From assembly GCA_026225555.1 (NCBI GenBank), contig JAMFSY010000016.1:62001-126000 (forward strand): a stretch of 64,000 nt of DNA. Reading direction: 5' to 3'. Below the pieces are notes generated by a model. The model ran no database searches. It saw only the letters and a list, made by a program, of their open reading frames with translations, and was not told the DNA's origin. The translations under genes and the position numbers were made by a program. Below, piece after piece: positions 18,699 to 27,706 of this stretch (positions within the stretch are counted from its first letter, which is position 1; each line of letters opens with the position of its first letter). Source of the stretch: Methylacidiphilales bacterium. GTDB taxonomy: Bacteria; Verrucomicrobiota; Verrucomicrobiia; Methylacidiphilales; UBA1321.

Positions 18699-19496
18699 AT
18701 GTTTATCCGAGTTCCCTTGCTGATCGCGCTTCTGGCGCTTCTCGTCTTTCCTTGCCCCGCGTGGGCCTACGACGCCCCGACCGTTCCCGCACCCGCGCCG
18801 CTCAAGTATCCCGACGATACCTACGCCTTCAAAAACGAGACGGTGTGGAATTATGTCGGCGGCAGCGTCCAACCGGAGCAGGACAAAAATCATGTGCGGG
18901 AGTACACGCGCCGCTGCTTTGTACTTAGCCGCTCGATCGTGCAGTTTTGGAAATTCGCGCGGTTTGAGCCGGATGCGAAACCGCTTCCCGCCGACGAGCT
19001 GGCCCGGCGCATCCGGCAGATTTGCGAACGTTCCGTCTGGTTGCCCGCGCTGGCCCCGAAAGATCGCATCGTCATTCCCGGCTATCACAATCTCCACGAG
19101 GCCAGCGACAAAATGCGCTACGTTTTCCAGGCGAATATCGGACGCGGCTGGCCGATTTATTTTCGCCCCGGCAACATGCCGATCGCCTTCTGGGTGACGC
19201 GCGCGTTGGAGGACAGGCTGAATGGCGAGATCTTCCACGACCTGCAGATGAACACGCCGACCATCCTATGGGTCTATCGATTTCCCAGCCTCAAGATGAA
19301 TCACGTCGTCGTCGTTTATTCGGGGAGCCACGACAGCAGCGGCTATCACTACCACGTCTACGATCCCAATTATCGGGACCGATTCAGCCACCTCGATTAC
19401 GATCCGAAAACGCGCACGTTTCGTTATCAGGAAGTCTACTTCTTCAAGGGCGGCCCCGTCACGGTGCGTTCGATTTACCGCGGTCTGCTGCAGTAA
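18699..19496 (+). CDS. Secreted protein of unknown function
   Basis: The open frame extends to 18513 inside tex, but the first credible start is the ATG at 18699, which opens a signal peptide (LLIALLALLVFPCPAWA, cut before YDA). The mature part, about 240 residues, contains RYVFQANIGRGWPIYFR, LQMNTPTILWVYRFPSLKMN and a His/Tyr-rich stretch SSGYHYHVYDPNYRD. The pattern Cys...His...Asn in the second half recalls papain-like or transglutaminase-like folds, but the catalytic set is not convincing, so I leave function open. It lies 82 bases after tex and may be transcribed from its own promoter. Confidence 0.62.
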   Translation: MFIRVPLLIALLALLVFPCPAWAYDAPTVPAPAPLKYPDDTYAFKNETVWNYVGGSVQPEQDKNHVREYTRRCFVLSRSIVQFWKFARFEPDAKPLPADELARRIRQICERSVWLPALAPKDRIVIPGYHNLHEASDKMRYVFQANIGRGWPIYFRPGNMPIAFWVTRALEDRLNGEIFHDLQMNTPTILWVYRFPSLKMNHVVVVYSGSHDSSGYHYHVYDPNYRDRFSHLDYDPKTRTFRYQEVYFFKGGPVTVRSIYRGLLQ

Positions 19497-19565
19497 GGCG
19501 GTAGGGAGATTCAATCTCGTTTCTAGACCGTTTTTTTAATTAGAGGGTCACTCTTTTTTCTCTGT

Positions 19566-19641
19566 CATCCTGAGCTTGTCGAAGGATCAGTTTCGCCTCG
19601 GTAAAAGGCAACTGAACTGATCCTTCGATAAGCTCAGGATG
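19566..19641. repeat. REP-like imperfect palindrome between convergent genes
   Basis: Two 27-base arms (19566-19592 and 19615-19641) are reverse complements with one mismatch, separated by 22 bases. The arm carries TCCTGAGCTTGTCGAAGGA, a sequence that recurs as a short repeat in many bacterial genomes. It sits between the secreted-protein gene (+) and the AraC regulator gene (-), the usual place for REP-type elements. It could act as a bidirectional terminator. Confidence 0.7.
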
Positions 19642-19675
19642 GCCATTTAATGCGACTATTTTACTGAAAATCGCT

Positions 19676-20491
19676 CTAGCGAAGGCGTGACTTGCGGAAG
19701 GCGAGGGGAGTCGTTCCGGCAAATGAGGTGAAAGCTTTGGCGAAGGCGCTGGGGCTGTTGTAGCCGACGGAGTAGGCGATATCGAGGACACTGCGTTTGG
19801 TGGTGAGCAAGGCATCCATGGCCTGAAGCAGGCGCGCGTGCAAGGCGTACTGTTGCCAGGACAGGCCCGTCGCGGGAAGAAATCTTCGCCGCAGGGTACG
19901 CACCGATTGGGCTGCGGCTTCAGCCGCGCTTTCGATGTTGGCGGTATCGAGATTTTCGAGCAGGTGTTGAACGGCCTTTTCCACCGTGGCGTCCTGCGGC
20001 TCGGGCAGACGAAAGGGAAGTTCCTGCCGAATCCAATCGAGGCAGAGAAGGGAAAGCGTCTGAAAGTAGGATTTAGCCAGCCGTTCTTCCTTTCCGGCTA
20101 ATCGCTTGGACGCGGGCCAGCGCGCGGAATAAAGCAGCATCTCCCGCAGCAGAGGATTGGCGCGGATGACGCGAATGTCCGTCACGGGAAAATCACGCGG
20201 GACGGATTTAAAAAACACGGAGACTGTTTCGGCCCGATCGAGAACGGTTTGATGTTTGATTCCCGCGGGAATCCAGGCCGCCTGCTGGGGAGGAAGCAGC
20301 CAGCGCGCCTGACGCGAGCAGAGGATGACTCTCCCCGAAAACGAGTAGAGAAGTTGATGGCGGCCATGGGCATGCCAGTCGTAACCCAGATGGGCAGCCT
20401 TCTCCCGCAGGGCGAAGCCAAAGCCGGAACTTCGTTCCAGGTGAAAGCCCTGGATCCTTTGCCGAGTTTCTTTTCCCGTCAAAAAAGGCAT
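19676..20491 (-). CDS. AraC family transcriptional regulator with cupin-type sensor
   Basis: The ATG at 20491 is preceded by GGGAGG at seven bases, so I prefer it to starts further upstream that run into the divergent gene. The 271-residue protein has an N-terminal AraC-binding/cupin half (for example GYDWHAHGRHQLLYSFSG, with the His-rich strand) and a C-terminal double helix-turn-helix (about 170-265). The latter contains SVRTLRRRFLPATGLSWQQY and SVLDIAYSVGYNSPSAFAKA, typical of the family. The gene is divergent from a SAM-dependent methyltransferase gene with 93 bases between starts. That neighbour is a plausible target, but this is inference. Confidence 0.88.
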   Translation of the reverse strand: MPFLTGKETRQRIQGFHLERSSGFGFALREKAAHLGYDWHAHGRHQLLYSFSGRVILCSRQARWLLPPQQAAWIPAGIKHQTVLDRAETVSVFFKSVPRDFPVTDIRVIRANPLLREMLLYSARWPASKRLAGKEERLAKSYFQTLSLLCLDWIRQELPFRLPEPQDATVEKAVQHLLENLDTANIESAAEAAAQSVRTLRRRFLPATGLSWQQYALHARLLQAMDALLTTKRSVLDIAYSVGYNSPSAFAKAFTSFAGTTPLAFRKSRLR

Positions 20492-20584
20492 GGGAAAGCC
20501 TCCCATCCTGCAGTGGCCGTTAAAAGCTATAAATAGGCCGTAAGGCGTTAGAAGGCCAAACCGATTTTTGGTTGGATTGTCGTC

Positions 20585-21361
20585 ATGAACAAGGCCCTCG
20601 AACACGATGCCGACATCCTCGACCAATTCACCAGGCAGGCGCTTCCCTTCGCCCAACGTCATGCATCGGACGGCGAGATGTTGCGATTGCTTGTGGAAGC
20701 CAGCGGAGTTGGGCCCGATGATCGGATTCTCGATATTGCCTGTGGACCCGGCTTGGTCTCCTGCGCTTTTGCCGCAAAGGTCCGGCAGGTGACGGGCCTG
20801 GACATGGTGCCCGCCATGCTGGAGCGCGCCCGGATCCTGCAGGGTGAGCAGGGACATGTGAATATTGACTGGCGCCAGGGGACAGCCACGGCTTTACCTT
20901 TTGCCGAGGGGATATTCGATGCCGTGATCACCCGTTTCTCCTTCCATCACTATCTGGATCCCGCTGCCGCGCTGAGGGAGATGAAGCGGGTCTGCAAGCC
21001 CTCTGGAACCCTTATGGTGGCGGATGTGACCCCCCGAGCCGATGCCCAGAAAGCCTACAACGAGGTGGAGAAATTACGCGACCCATCCCACACCCGGGCG
21101 TTAACCGAAGCGGAATTTGAGGCCTTGGGCCGGGTTTCCGGGATGAAGTTGCTCCGGAAGATCACCTATCGCTTGGAATCCGATCTGGAAGGTCTGCTGG
21201 AGGCTTCCTTCCCTCTTCCCGGCGACAGCGATAAAGTCCGGGACCAATTCCGAAATGACCTCGATAAGGGAACGGATCATCTTGGGGTCGAAGCGCATAG
21301 GCGAAATGGGCAAATTTACTTCTTCTTTCCTATTACCGCTTTTGTCTGGCAGATGCCGTAA
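20585..21361 (+). CDS. Class I SAM-dependent methyltransferase (UbiE/Methyltransf_11 type)
   Basis: This 258-residue protein carries the SAM-binding motif I ILDIACGPGLVSCAFA near residue 48, motif II VTGLDMVPAML, and the post-motif region FDAVITRFSFHHYLDP. These belong to the Methyltransf_11/UbiE group acting on small molecules. The substrate is not evident. Transcription is divergent from the AraC regulator, with the two starts 93 bases apart. It is followed after about 108 bases by the exosortase gene, but a link to the polysaccharide locus is not supported by its sequence. Confidence 0.85.
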   Translation: MNKALEHDADILDQFTRQALPFAQRHASDGEMLRLLVEASGVGPDDRILDIACGPGLVSCAFAAKVRQVTGLDMVPAMLERARILQGEQGHVNIDWRQGTATALPFAEGIFDAVITRFSFHHYLDPAAALREMKRVCKPSGTLMVADVTPRADAQKAYNEVEKLRDPSHTRALTEAEFEALGRVSGMKLLRKITYRLESDLEGLLEASFPLPGDSDKVRDQFRNDLDKGTDHLGVEAHRRNGQIYFFFPITAFVWQMP

Positions 21362-21469
21362 ATGGGGCCATTCGGGAGGCCACCGCATCTGGCATTTGGT
21401 ATCAGGCTGTCAACTACTTAGGGGGTTAAGACTTGCTTTGAAAAGGCAGGTCTCTAGTCTGAAAATAGG

Positions 21470-23230
21470 GTGTCAAAAATTAATGTGCCTTTTATACGGC
21501 GATGGCTCTTTCCGATCCTGTCGAGCACGTTTCTTTTTAGCTTTCTGCTCTTTTTCTTCCCCTTCGATTCAGGCGATTCCGTTGCGCGGGTTCCTTTGGG
21601 GCAGGCCCTCTGGATCGTATGTACAGCGACCGGTCCAGGAACTCAGGATTATACCTACTGCTTTCTCGTTCCGATCATCGTTGTCTATCTGGTTTTCTTG
21701 AAGAGAAAAGAAATTGCACAGACCCCGATCAAGGGAAGTAATTGGGGAATATTGTGGATCGCGTTGGGCCTTTTCATCTTCTGGCTGGGCGCGCGTGCGG
21801 GAAAGCAATATGCAGGCTGCGGTGGGATCCAGATAATCATGCTGGGAGTAATCATTTTGTTCTTTGGGCGCGCCATGTTCCGGAAGCTTCTTTTTGCCTG
21901 GGCGTTTGTGGCCTTCGCGTGGCCTTTGACCATCATGGATACGGTCGTGGCCTTCCCCTTGCGAATGACCGTAAGCCAGTTGGCCTATACGGTCTTGAAC
22001 CTCATTGGGATTCATTGCGTCCGAAGCGGTACCGCCATCATCTCAGCGGCCAACCCTTTGGCGGGTCTGGCTCCTGGAGCCCGGTTTCAAATTGATATTG
22101 CCGACCCTTGCAGCGGTATTCATTCCCTTCTGGCCCTCCTGATGGTCTCGGCTCTCTATAGCTATTTCTGTCTTCCCCGGCGGAGTCAGCAATGGACGGT
22201 ATTTTTGAGCGCCATTCCCCTTTCGATTATTGGGAATGTCGCTCGAATTCTAATGTTGGTCATAGGATGCCTGCTATGGGGACCGGCCTTCGCCCTTGGA
22301 ACCGATGAAAATCCTTCCTGGTTTCATGAAGGCTGCGGGCTGCTCGTTTTTGCGGTGACCTTGGGGCTGCAATCTCTTCTCGGCTCGGTATTGATCCATA
22401 TGGAAAAGTGGCGGTCTCGTCGGTCGAATGCCCCTGCTTTGGCGCCGACGCAATCAGAGCCGATTGGAGCGGACCGCCCATTGCGGCCAACCGTGAGTGC
22501 CCTTCTTTGGCCCAGCGGAGTCGTCTTTGCGTTTTTTGCTACCATGGCTTTCATCGCCTGGATGGCTCCTCCGATTAACCTTACCCCACAGGCCGGAGTA
22601 ATGATGAAGTTGCCAAGCGAACTCCTGGTCCCGGAGATAAGCGACAGTAAGTTCTATGGCCTTCCCGCTCCGGTGAGCGTTGCGGAGCACACTTTGCTGC
22701 CTAAAGATACGGAGTTTACCCGCAACAATTATGATGATTTTCGAGGCCACGAAGTCTTCTTCTCCATCGTCTTGAGCGGCATCCAGCAATATACCATCCA
22801 TCCGCCTGAGGTTTGCCTGGTCGCTCAAGGCTGGAACATTGTCGGGTATCAGGATATTCTCATTCGCTTGAATTCCGGGCATGAGCTCACGGTGCGGAAT
22901 CTCTCCATTCAACGCGATGATCCCGGGCCGAATCATGAACACCATTCGCGCCGCGCTTTTTATATGTTTTGGTACGTGGCGGACGGCATAACGACTTCTT
23001 CTCATTTAACCCGTAACGTCCTGACGAGCTGGGATCGAATTGTTCACAATCGAGATCATCGATGGGCGTATGTCACGGCCATGTCAACCATCACCGAATC
23101 AAGTCGAGTGGACGGTCTTAATTCGCAACAGACCGAAAAGCTGCTGAAGGACTTCATCTGCGCCATCGTTCCCTCCTTTCAATTGAGTGAAATGCCGGCC
23201 GTGGGTGACAAATCCTATAGCGTTCGATGA
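21470..23230 (+). CDS. Exosortase fused to an EpsI-type C-terminal domain
   Basis: This 586-residue protein starts at a GTG. The first 300 or so residues contain multiple membrane helices with the exosortase active-site set: Cys214 in DPCSGIHSL, Arg259 in NVARI and His286 in WFHEGCG. Exosortases are membrane cysteine transpeptidase-like enzymes that cut PEP-CTERM proteins. After a basic linker comes another membrane helix (about 345-365) and a periplasmic domain with HPPEVCLVAQGW and RRAFYMFWYVADG, characteristic of EpsI. In many organisms EpsI is a separate protein; here both are one chain. The PEP-CTERM protein at 12.1-15.1 kb is a likely substrate. The acetyltransferase gene downstream overlaps by four bases. 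Confidence 0.9.
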   Translation: MSKINVPFIRRWLFPILSSTFLFSFLLFFFPFDSGDSVARVPLGQALWIVCTATGPGTQDYTYCFLVPIIVVYLVFLKRKEIAQTPIKGSNWGILWIALGLFIFWLGARAGKQYAGCGGIQIIMLGVIILFFGRAMFRKLLFAWAFVAFAWPLTIMDTVVAFPLRMTVSQLAYTVLNLIGIHCVRSGTAIISAANPLAGLAPGARFQIDIADPCSGIHSLLALLMVSALYSYFCLPRRSQQWTVFLSAIPLSIIGNVARILMLVIGCLLWGPAFALGTDENPSWFHEGCGLLVFAVTLGLQSLLGSVLIHMEKWRSRRSNAPALAPTQSEPIGADRPLRPTVSALLWPSGVVFAFFATMAFIAWMAPPINLTPQAGVMMKLPSELLVPEISDSKFYGLPAPVSVAEHTLLPKDTEFTRNNYDDFRGHEVFFSIVLSGIQQYTIHPPEVCLVAQGWNIVGYQDILIRLNSGHELTVRNLSIQRDDPGPNHEHHSRRAFYMFWYVADGITTSSHLTRNVLTSWDRIVHNRDHRWAYVTAMSTITESSRVDGLNSQQTEKLLKDFICAIVPSFQLSEMPAVGDKSYSVR

Positions 23231-23772
23231 TGAGATTGGACCTCTACGATAATTCGGACTTCGACCGGGGTGCGAGTCGCTTCAAGGAGGCCCTTTGGAT
23301 TCTCTGCAAGGGGCTTTTCTTTCTGAATCCCTTCCCTTGGCCCTCCTCTCTTCGCGTCTTTTTTCTTCGTCTCTTTGGTGCGCAGATCGGCCAGGGGATG
23401 GTTATTCGCTCCGGAGCTCATATTTACTTTCCCTGGCGTTTCGTGGCAGGCGATCATATCTGGATCGGAGAAGATGTTTACCTTCTCAACCTGGCTCCGA
23501 TCACCCTTGGCTCGCAAATTTGCATCTCGCAGAGGGCTTTTCTCTGTACCGGCTCTCATTCCTGGCGAAGCGAGGCCTTCGATCTCCAGACGTTCCCCAT
23601 TGTGGTGGAGGATCAGGTCTGGATCGCCGCGCAGGCCTTCATTGGACCCGGCGTTCGGATGGGGCGGGGTTCCGTCATTGCGGCGGGAAGCGTTCTGATG
23701 AAAACCGTTCCCGAAAACTCTCTGGTAAAGGGTAACCCGGCCATCCTCTCGCTCAAAACGATCACAAGTTGA
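23227..23772 (+). CDS. WcaF-like polysaccharide O-acetyltransferase
   Basis: This 181-residue protein consists mainly of left-handed beta-helix hexapeptide repeats (for example IGQGMVIRSG, VWIAAQAFIGPGV and MGRGSVIAAGSVL), with the His-containing TGSHSW loop typical of the WcaF/colanic-acid acetyltransferase group. It should transfer acetyl from acetyl-CoA to a sugar hydroxyl of the surface polysaccharide or its precursor in the cytoplasm. The ATG at 23227 overlaps the exosortase stop in ATGA form, so translation is probably coupled. A second ATG follows at once (23230). Confidence 0.87.
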   Translation: MMRLDLYDNSDFDRGASRFKEALWILCKGLFFLNPFPWPSSLRVFFLRLFGAQIGQGMVIRSGAHIYFPWRFVAGDHIWIGEDVYLLNLAPITLGSQICISQRAFLCTGSHSWRSEAFDLQTFPIVVEDQVWIAAQAFIGPGVRMGRGSVIAAGSVLMKTVPENSLVKGNPAILSLKTITS

Positions 23773-23941
23773 ATAGAATGCACGGTCGGCGGGACATGGC
23801 TTTTCTGATCGAATCGGGGCGTCTCTCAGCTTGAACTTGAGGGAAAAGTCGTCTTGCATGACGTTTCATGGCTTCCGACTAACGATGGAAGCGCTATATA
23901 TGGGGACTTTCTGAAAGGGAAATTCCCTTCCCGTTCGCTCC

Positions 23942-25384
23942 ATGCTCCACTTAATCCACGACTATTGCATTGAGCGGTACTTTGGATTCTTCTCCCGTCG
24001 GGATTGGTTCCAGCTTTTGGCGCGATATCTCTTATTGGGATTTCTCTTTTATGCCCCCTGGGCCTATGGATCAACCCGTCCGGCACTGGTCGATATTCTC
24101 GACGATGGATTACTAATAGCCCTCTCTCTGCATCTCATAGGCTTAATCATCGAACAGCGGTTGCCCCGTTATCCTCTTTTACCCGCAATAGGATTTGGGT
24201 TTCTGCTTTTTCAGAGCCTTTGGATGTGCTTCAACGCCCGCTCTTACCACGATGATACTTATTGGGAGTTCGTTCCCCTGGCCCAGTGGTTCCCTCAATG
24301 GCCTGGCAGTTGGGACAAGGCCGCAAGTTTCATTGCCTTGAAGAATCTTGCCGCCATGGCCGGCGCTTTTTTTGTGGCTTCGGATTTGATCGCCGATCCG
24401 GTCTGGAAATCCCGGCTTTGGCGTACGGTGGGAATAGCAGGTTATTCCATCATTTTATACGGCCTGATGTTAAAGGGATTGGGTACGGACTCGGCGATTT
24501 CCATGTACCATGAAGGAAACATTTTCTTCGGGCCCTATCGGTATCATGCCAATGCCGGCGCTTATTTGAATTTGATCTGGCCCGTTTTACTAGGGCTTCT
24601 CGTGCAGAGCTGGAGCAAGCGTCAGGCATACGTCGCACGGGCTTTCTGGTCCTTTGGGCTGGCGATGGGAATCGTGGCCTGTTTCGTCAATACGTCCAAA
24701 GCTTCTGCGACCATCGCTCTCGGAATGTTGGTGATGGCGCTCTTTGGCTTTGGAAGTTACTTCCGGATGAAATTAAAGCGGATGAGCGGAATCTCACGGG
24801 GCCTGTGCGTGGTTCTCGTCATTGTCTTCCTCGGCATCGTAACTTACGGCGGAACGACCAGCCAGATTCAGACTCGTTGGTCCGATTTGGTGAACTCGCA
24901 TGATATCGCTGACGCCGAAGGCCGTACCATAACTTCCCAAGCCTGCCTGCGGATGCTTCCTCAGGCTGGTTGGCTGGGATACGGGCCGGGGACCTTTTCC
25001 ACCGTGTTTCCGTACCATACGCTCTATCTCGGGGACAAGATTCAGGGCTTCTGGCGCTATGCGCATGAAGACTATCTGCAAACCGTGATTGAATATGGGT
25101 TCCTGGGAGCCACGGTTTGGTCGATGGTCTTCTTTGGAGGCCTCTTTTTGGCGATCTCGCGGGGCTTAAAGCCCTCGTCTCAAAATGGCGACCGAATTAT
25201 TTATCGGGCATCGAGCCTGGCCTTGGGAAGCGTGGCTCTTCATGGTTTGGTGGACTTTCCCCTGCAGGTTGCCTCCATTCAGCTCTACGTCACTGTCTTC
25301 CTTGCCTATGCTTGGAGTGTGCCGAGAGCTGACAGAGGTCCGAAAGAGGCGCCCGGAAAACTGATTTCGAAACGAATAGCCTAG
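23942..25384 (+). CDS. O-antigen ligase / Wzy_C family membrane protein
   Basis: This 480-residue protein has about 10-12 predicted membrane helices and one large periplasmic loop near residues 310-370. The segment YAHEDYLQTVIEYGFLG, with its His and Glu/Asp, is the hallmark of the O-antigen ligase (Wzy_C) family. A short later stretch HGLVDFPLQVASIQLY also fits. The family joins polysaccharide to lipid A-core or to other acceptors, or polymerises repeat units. Which of these applies is unclear, because a separate Wzy-like gene exists at 37.9-39.2 kb. The stop codon shares the four bases CTAG with the stop of the convergent BY-kinase gene. Confidence 0.85.
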   Translation: MLHLIHDYCIERYFGFFSRRDWFQLLARYLLLGFLFYAPWAYGSTRPALVDILDDGLLIALSLHLIGLIIEQRLPRYPLLPAIGFGFLLFQSLWMCFNARSYHDDTYWEFVPLAQWFPQWPGSWDKAASFIALKNLAAMAGAFFVASDLIADPVWKSRLWRTVGIAGYSIILYGLMLKGLGTDSAISMYHEGNIFFGPYRYHANAGAYLNLIWPVLLGLLVQSWSKRQAYVARAFWSFGLAMGIVACFVNTSKASATIALGMLVMALFGFGSYFRMKLKRMSGISRGLCVVLVIVFLGIVTYGGTTSQIQTRWSDLVNSHDIADAEGRTITSQACLRMLPQAGWLGYGPGTFSTVFPYHTLYLGDKIQGFWRYAHEDYLQTVIEYGFLGATVWSMVFFGGLFLAISRGLKPSSQNGDRIIYRASSLALGSVALHGLVDFPLQVASIQLYVTVFLAYAWSVPRADRGPKEAPGKLISKRIA

Positions 25385-27396
25385 CGCTTTTCTCCGTAAG
25401 CTTCCCCGTATTTGTATTGGCCGGATTGATAGCCATAATACTCATCAACACTCCATTTGGGAACGCAGTTAAAAACAATCCCCGCCGGCCTGACCTGAGC
25501 CATTTCCAAAAGACTAAGTGCGCGGCGAACCGCATGGCGGGAGGTGCTTTGTGCTTTAACCACGAGACAGACGGTGTGAACAAAAGGCGCAATCAGGCGC
25601 GTATCGCTGACCAGATTGATGGGGGGAGAGTCAACGACGATACGGTCATATTTTAGCAGGGCGCCATCGATGGTTTCAGCAAAGCCGGTGCCTCCCAGAA
25701 ACTCGGCCGGATTGGGACACCGGCCGCCTGCGAGCATGAGATCGAGATTTTCGATAACGTTGGCATGGACGGTCTGTTCCAGATCCATGCCCAGGGCGAC
25801 GTGTTCGGTCAGGCCCGGACGATTGTTCTCCAAGTGAAAGCGGGTATGAACGCCGGGGCGTCGTAAATCGGCATCAATCAACAGGGTTCTGGCTCCCCGC
25901 TGCGCCAAAGAGACCGCGAAGTTACAACTTGTGAAGGTTTTGCCTTCGCTGGGCAGGGCGCTGCTAAAGAGCGTCGTCCGATGATCCTCTTCCTTGCCAA
26001 TCAGGTCCAAGGCCGCCCGGAAGCTGCGGATATTCTCCGCGGCAATGCCGGCGGGATCGCTGATCAGCAGAATATCCTGATAGCGCTGATCATCAGGGGG
26101 AATCTCATGAGTCGTCGTGCTTTTACGACGGGAACGTCCTAAGGCCGTCCTTGCGGAAAGCAAAGGTATCGTGCCTAAAACTGGCAGGCCGGTAACTTGT
26201 TCGAGTTCTTCGGCGGTATGGAGAGATGAATCAAGATTTTGCAAAAGGAATACGATGCCAATTCCTGAAACCAGGCCGCCAAGAATGCCCACGATGAGGA
26301 CCAATGGCTTGTTGGGTTTAACCGGAACTCTCGATACATGCGCGGCATTAACCACATGAACTTCCACGGGAGCCGATTCTGTTTTTACGTCCGCATCCCG
26401 CATTTGCTTAAGCAGACTCTCAAACAGGGCGGATTCTGTATCGACTTCGCGTTGGAAGACATTCGCACGTGCCTCGACCATCTTGAGTTCCGAACTGAAG
26501 ATGTCGTCCGGGGTGGGGGACGTGAGCGTGCTTTGGCTTTGAGCCCAATAGGTCGCCTCTGTCGGCGAACTGGCGATGATCTTTTTTATTTCGGCATCAA
26601 CCCCGCGTTCGAGGTCGGATAACAGGGAACGCGCCTCAATCATTTTCGGGTGCGCATCCAGGTAACGTTGCGATAAGGCGTCCACAACCTTTTGCTGGTC
26701 ATCCACCCGTTGCTTTTGCCGGAGCGCCTCGCGATAAATTTGTAAGCCATCCTCCGCTTTTTGCAGGCTGATTTTAGTCCGGCCCACATCTTCGAGGAGA
26801 AACTGCGTGCGAGCATGGGAGGTGCTGATATCGCTTTCGGATCCGGCCGCGATGAACTGATTGACGATGGTCGTGGCCAGCTTTTGCGCGGCTTCCGGTA
26901 CTGGATAGTCGACACTGACAAAAATCAGGCGCGTGCCGTGCTGAAGGCTGACGGCAGTATTTTCCATCAGTTGTCCGACCAACCGGCCCCGGACGGACGG
27001 ATCCTTGGCCGCCTCCGCCGAAGGAACAATGTCGGGATCTTCGAGGATGGAGGGATCATTAGCCACCCGGTCATAGACGCTCTGCAGCTTCAAAGTTTGG
27101 GTGATGGTATTGAGGATGTCATCGCCCTTTAGGTTGTCTTCATTGTTGCTTGAGCCAGCGACGTCGTAAACTCGTTGCTGTTGCTGGGCCACCTGCAAGA
27201 CGATGGTCGATCGGTAGAGGGGAATGGACGTCAGGATATAACCAATCGCCAAAAGAAGCCCCGCCAGGAGACAAAGCCCGACAATCCAAAGATGTTTGAG
27301 AAAGAATCGAAATTGAGAAACCAGGCTGCGGTGCTGGGGAGTTGCTCCGCTTTCGATAGGTTCCTCTTCCGGTTCGACTGCGCTTTTTTTATCCAT
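25381..27396 (-). CDS. Polysaccharide co-polymerase / BY-kinase (Wzz-Wzc type tyrosine autokinase)
   Basis: This 671-residue protein has the two-part bacterial tyrosine kinase layout. There is a Wzz-type N-terminal domain with membrane helices at about 33-55 and 355-378 and a periplasmic coiled-coil region between. A cytoplasmic ATPase follows, with Walker A SALPSEGKTFTSCN (Lys486) and Walker A' LLIDADLRRPG. The C-terminal tail has six tyrosines within about 20 residues (DEYYGYQSGQYKYGEAYG), the autophosphorylation cluster. It should control chain length and export of the polysaccharide. The gene follows a FecR gene from which it is separated by a terminator hairpin, so it probably has its own promoter in the 310-base gap. 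Confidence 0.93.
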   Translation of the reverse strand: MDKKSAVEPEEEPIESGATPQHRSLVSQFRFFLKHLWIVGLCLLAGLLLAIGYILTSIPLYRSTIVLQVAQQQQRVYDVAGSSNNEDNLKGDDILNTITQTLKLQSVYDRVANDPSILEDPDIVPSAEAAKDPSVRGRLVGQLMENTAVSLQHGTRLIFVSVDYPVPEAAQKLATTIVNQFIAAGSESDISTSHARTQFLLEDVGRTKISLQKAEDGLQIYREALRQKQRVDDQQKVVDALSQRYLDAHPKMIEARSLLSDLERGVDAEIKKIIASSPTEATYWAQSQSTLTSPTPDDIFSSELKMVEARANVFQREVDTESALFESLLKQMRDADVKTESAPVEVHVVNAAHVSRVPVKPNKPLVLIVGILGGLVSGIGIVFLLQNLDSSLHTAEELEQVTGLPVLGTIPLLSARTALGRSRRKSTTTHEIPPDDQRYQDILLISDPAGIAAENIRSFRAALDLIGKEEDHRTTLFSSALPSEGKTFTSCNFAVSLAQRGARTLLIDADLRRPGVHTRFHLENNRPGLTEHVALGMDLEQTVHANVIENLDLMLAGGRCPNPAEFLGGTGFAETIDGALLKYDRIVVDSPPINLVSDTRLIAPFVHTVCLVVKAQSTSRHAVRRALSLLEMAQVRPAGIVFNCVPKWSVDEYYGYQSGQYKYGEAYGEKR

Positions 27397-27610
27397 GGCA
27401 ATTAAAAAGGGCTTGGGGCCACGCAGATGGTGCCGTGCGGCTGCGCGTCAGGAAGAGGCGACGCAGGGGAGGGGAGGATGGCGGGGAATTGTCCGATCAT
27501 CCTTTTGCTCCGGGTTTGGCGGACATCTTTCAAGCGGCAAGTTCTTTCATTCTGTTCCGTGCTTTGATTAGGGTTTTATGGACTTTCGCTTTCTTCCTCG
27601 GCGATTTAAA

Positions 27611-27654
27611 CGGACAAACAAAAACAGTGCCGGATGTTACTCCAACACTGTTTT
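27611..27654 (-). terminator. Rho-independent terminator downstream of the FecR gene
   Basis: A 9-base inverted repeat AAAACAGTG (27621-27629) and CACTGTTTT (27646-27654) encloses a 16-base loop. On the minus strand the right arm is followed by a T-rich stretch (TTTTTGTTTG). It lies about 53 bases past the FecR stop. The rest of the 310-base gap (27397-27706) shows no gene that I can support; a promoter for the BY-kinase gene is expected there but I cannot identify one with confidence. Confidence 0.6.
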
Positions 27655-27706
27655 CGGGGCAATTCTTGAAGAACGACCAGAAAATTACACGCTTGCCGAG
27701 GAGGCG

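Noticed and set aside
21362-21469. A possible sigma54-type promoter before the exosortase gene (TGGCAT)
   Set aside because: The second GC element at the required distance is missing.
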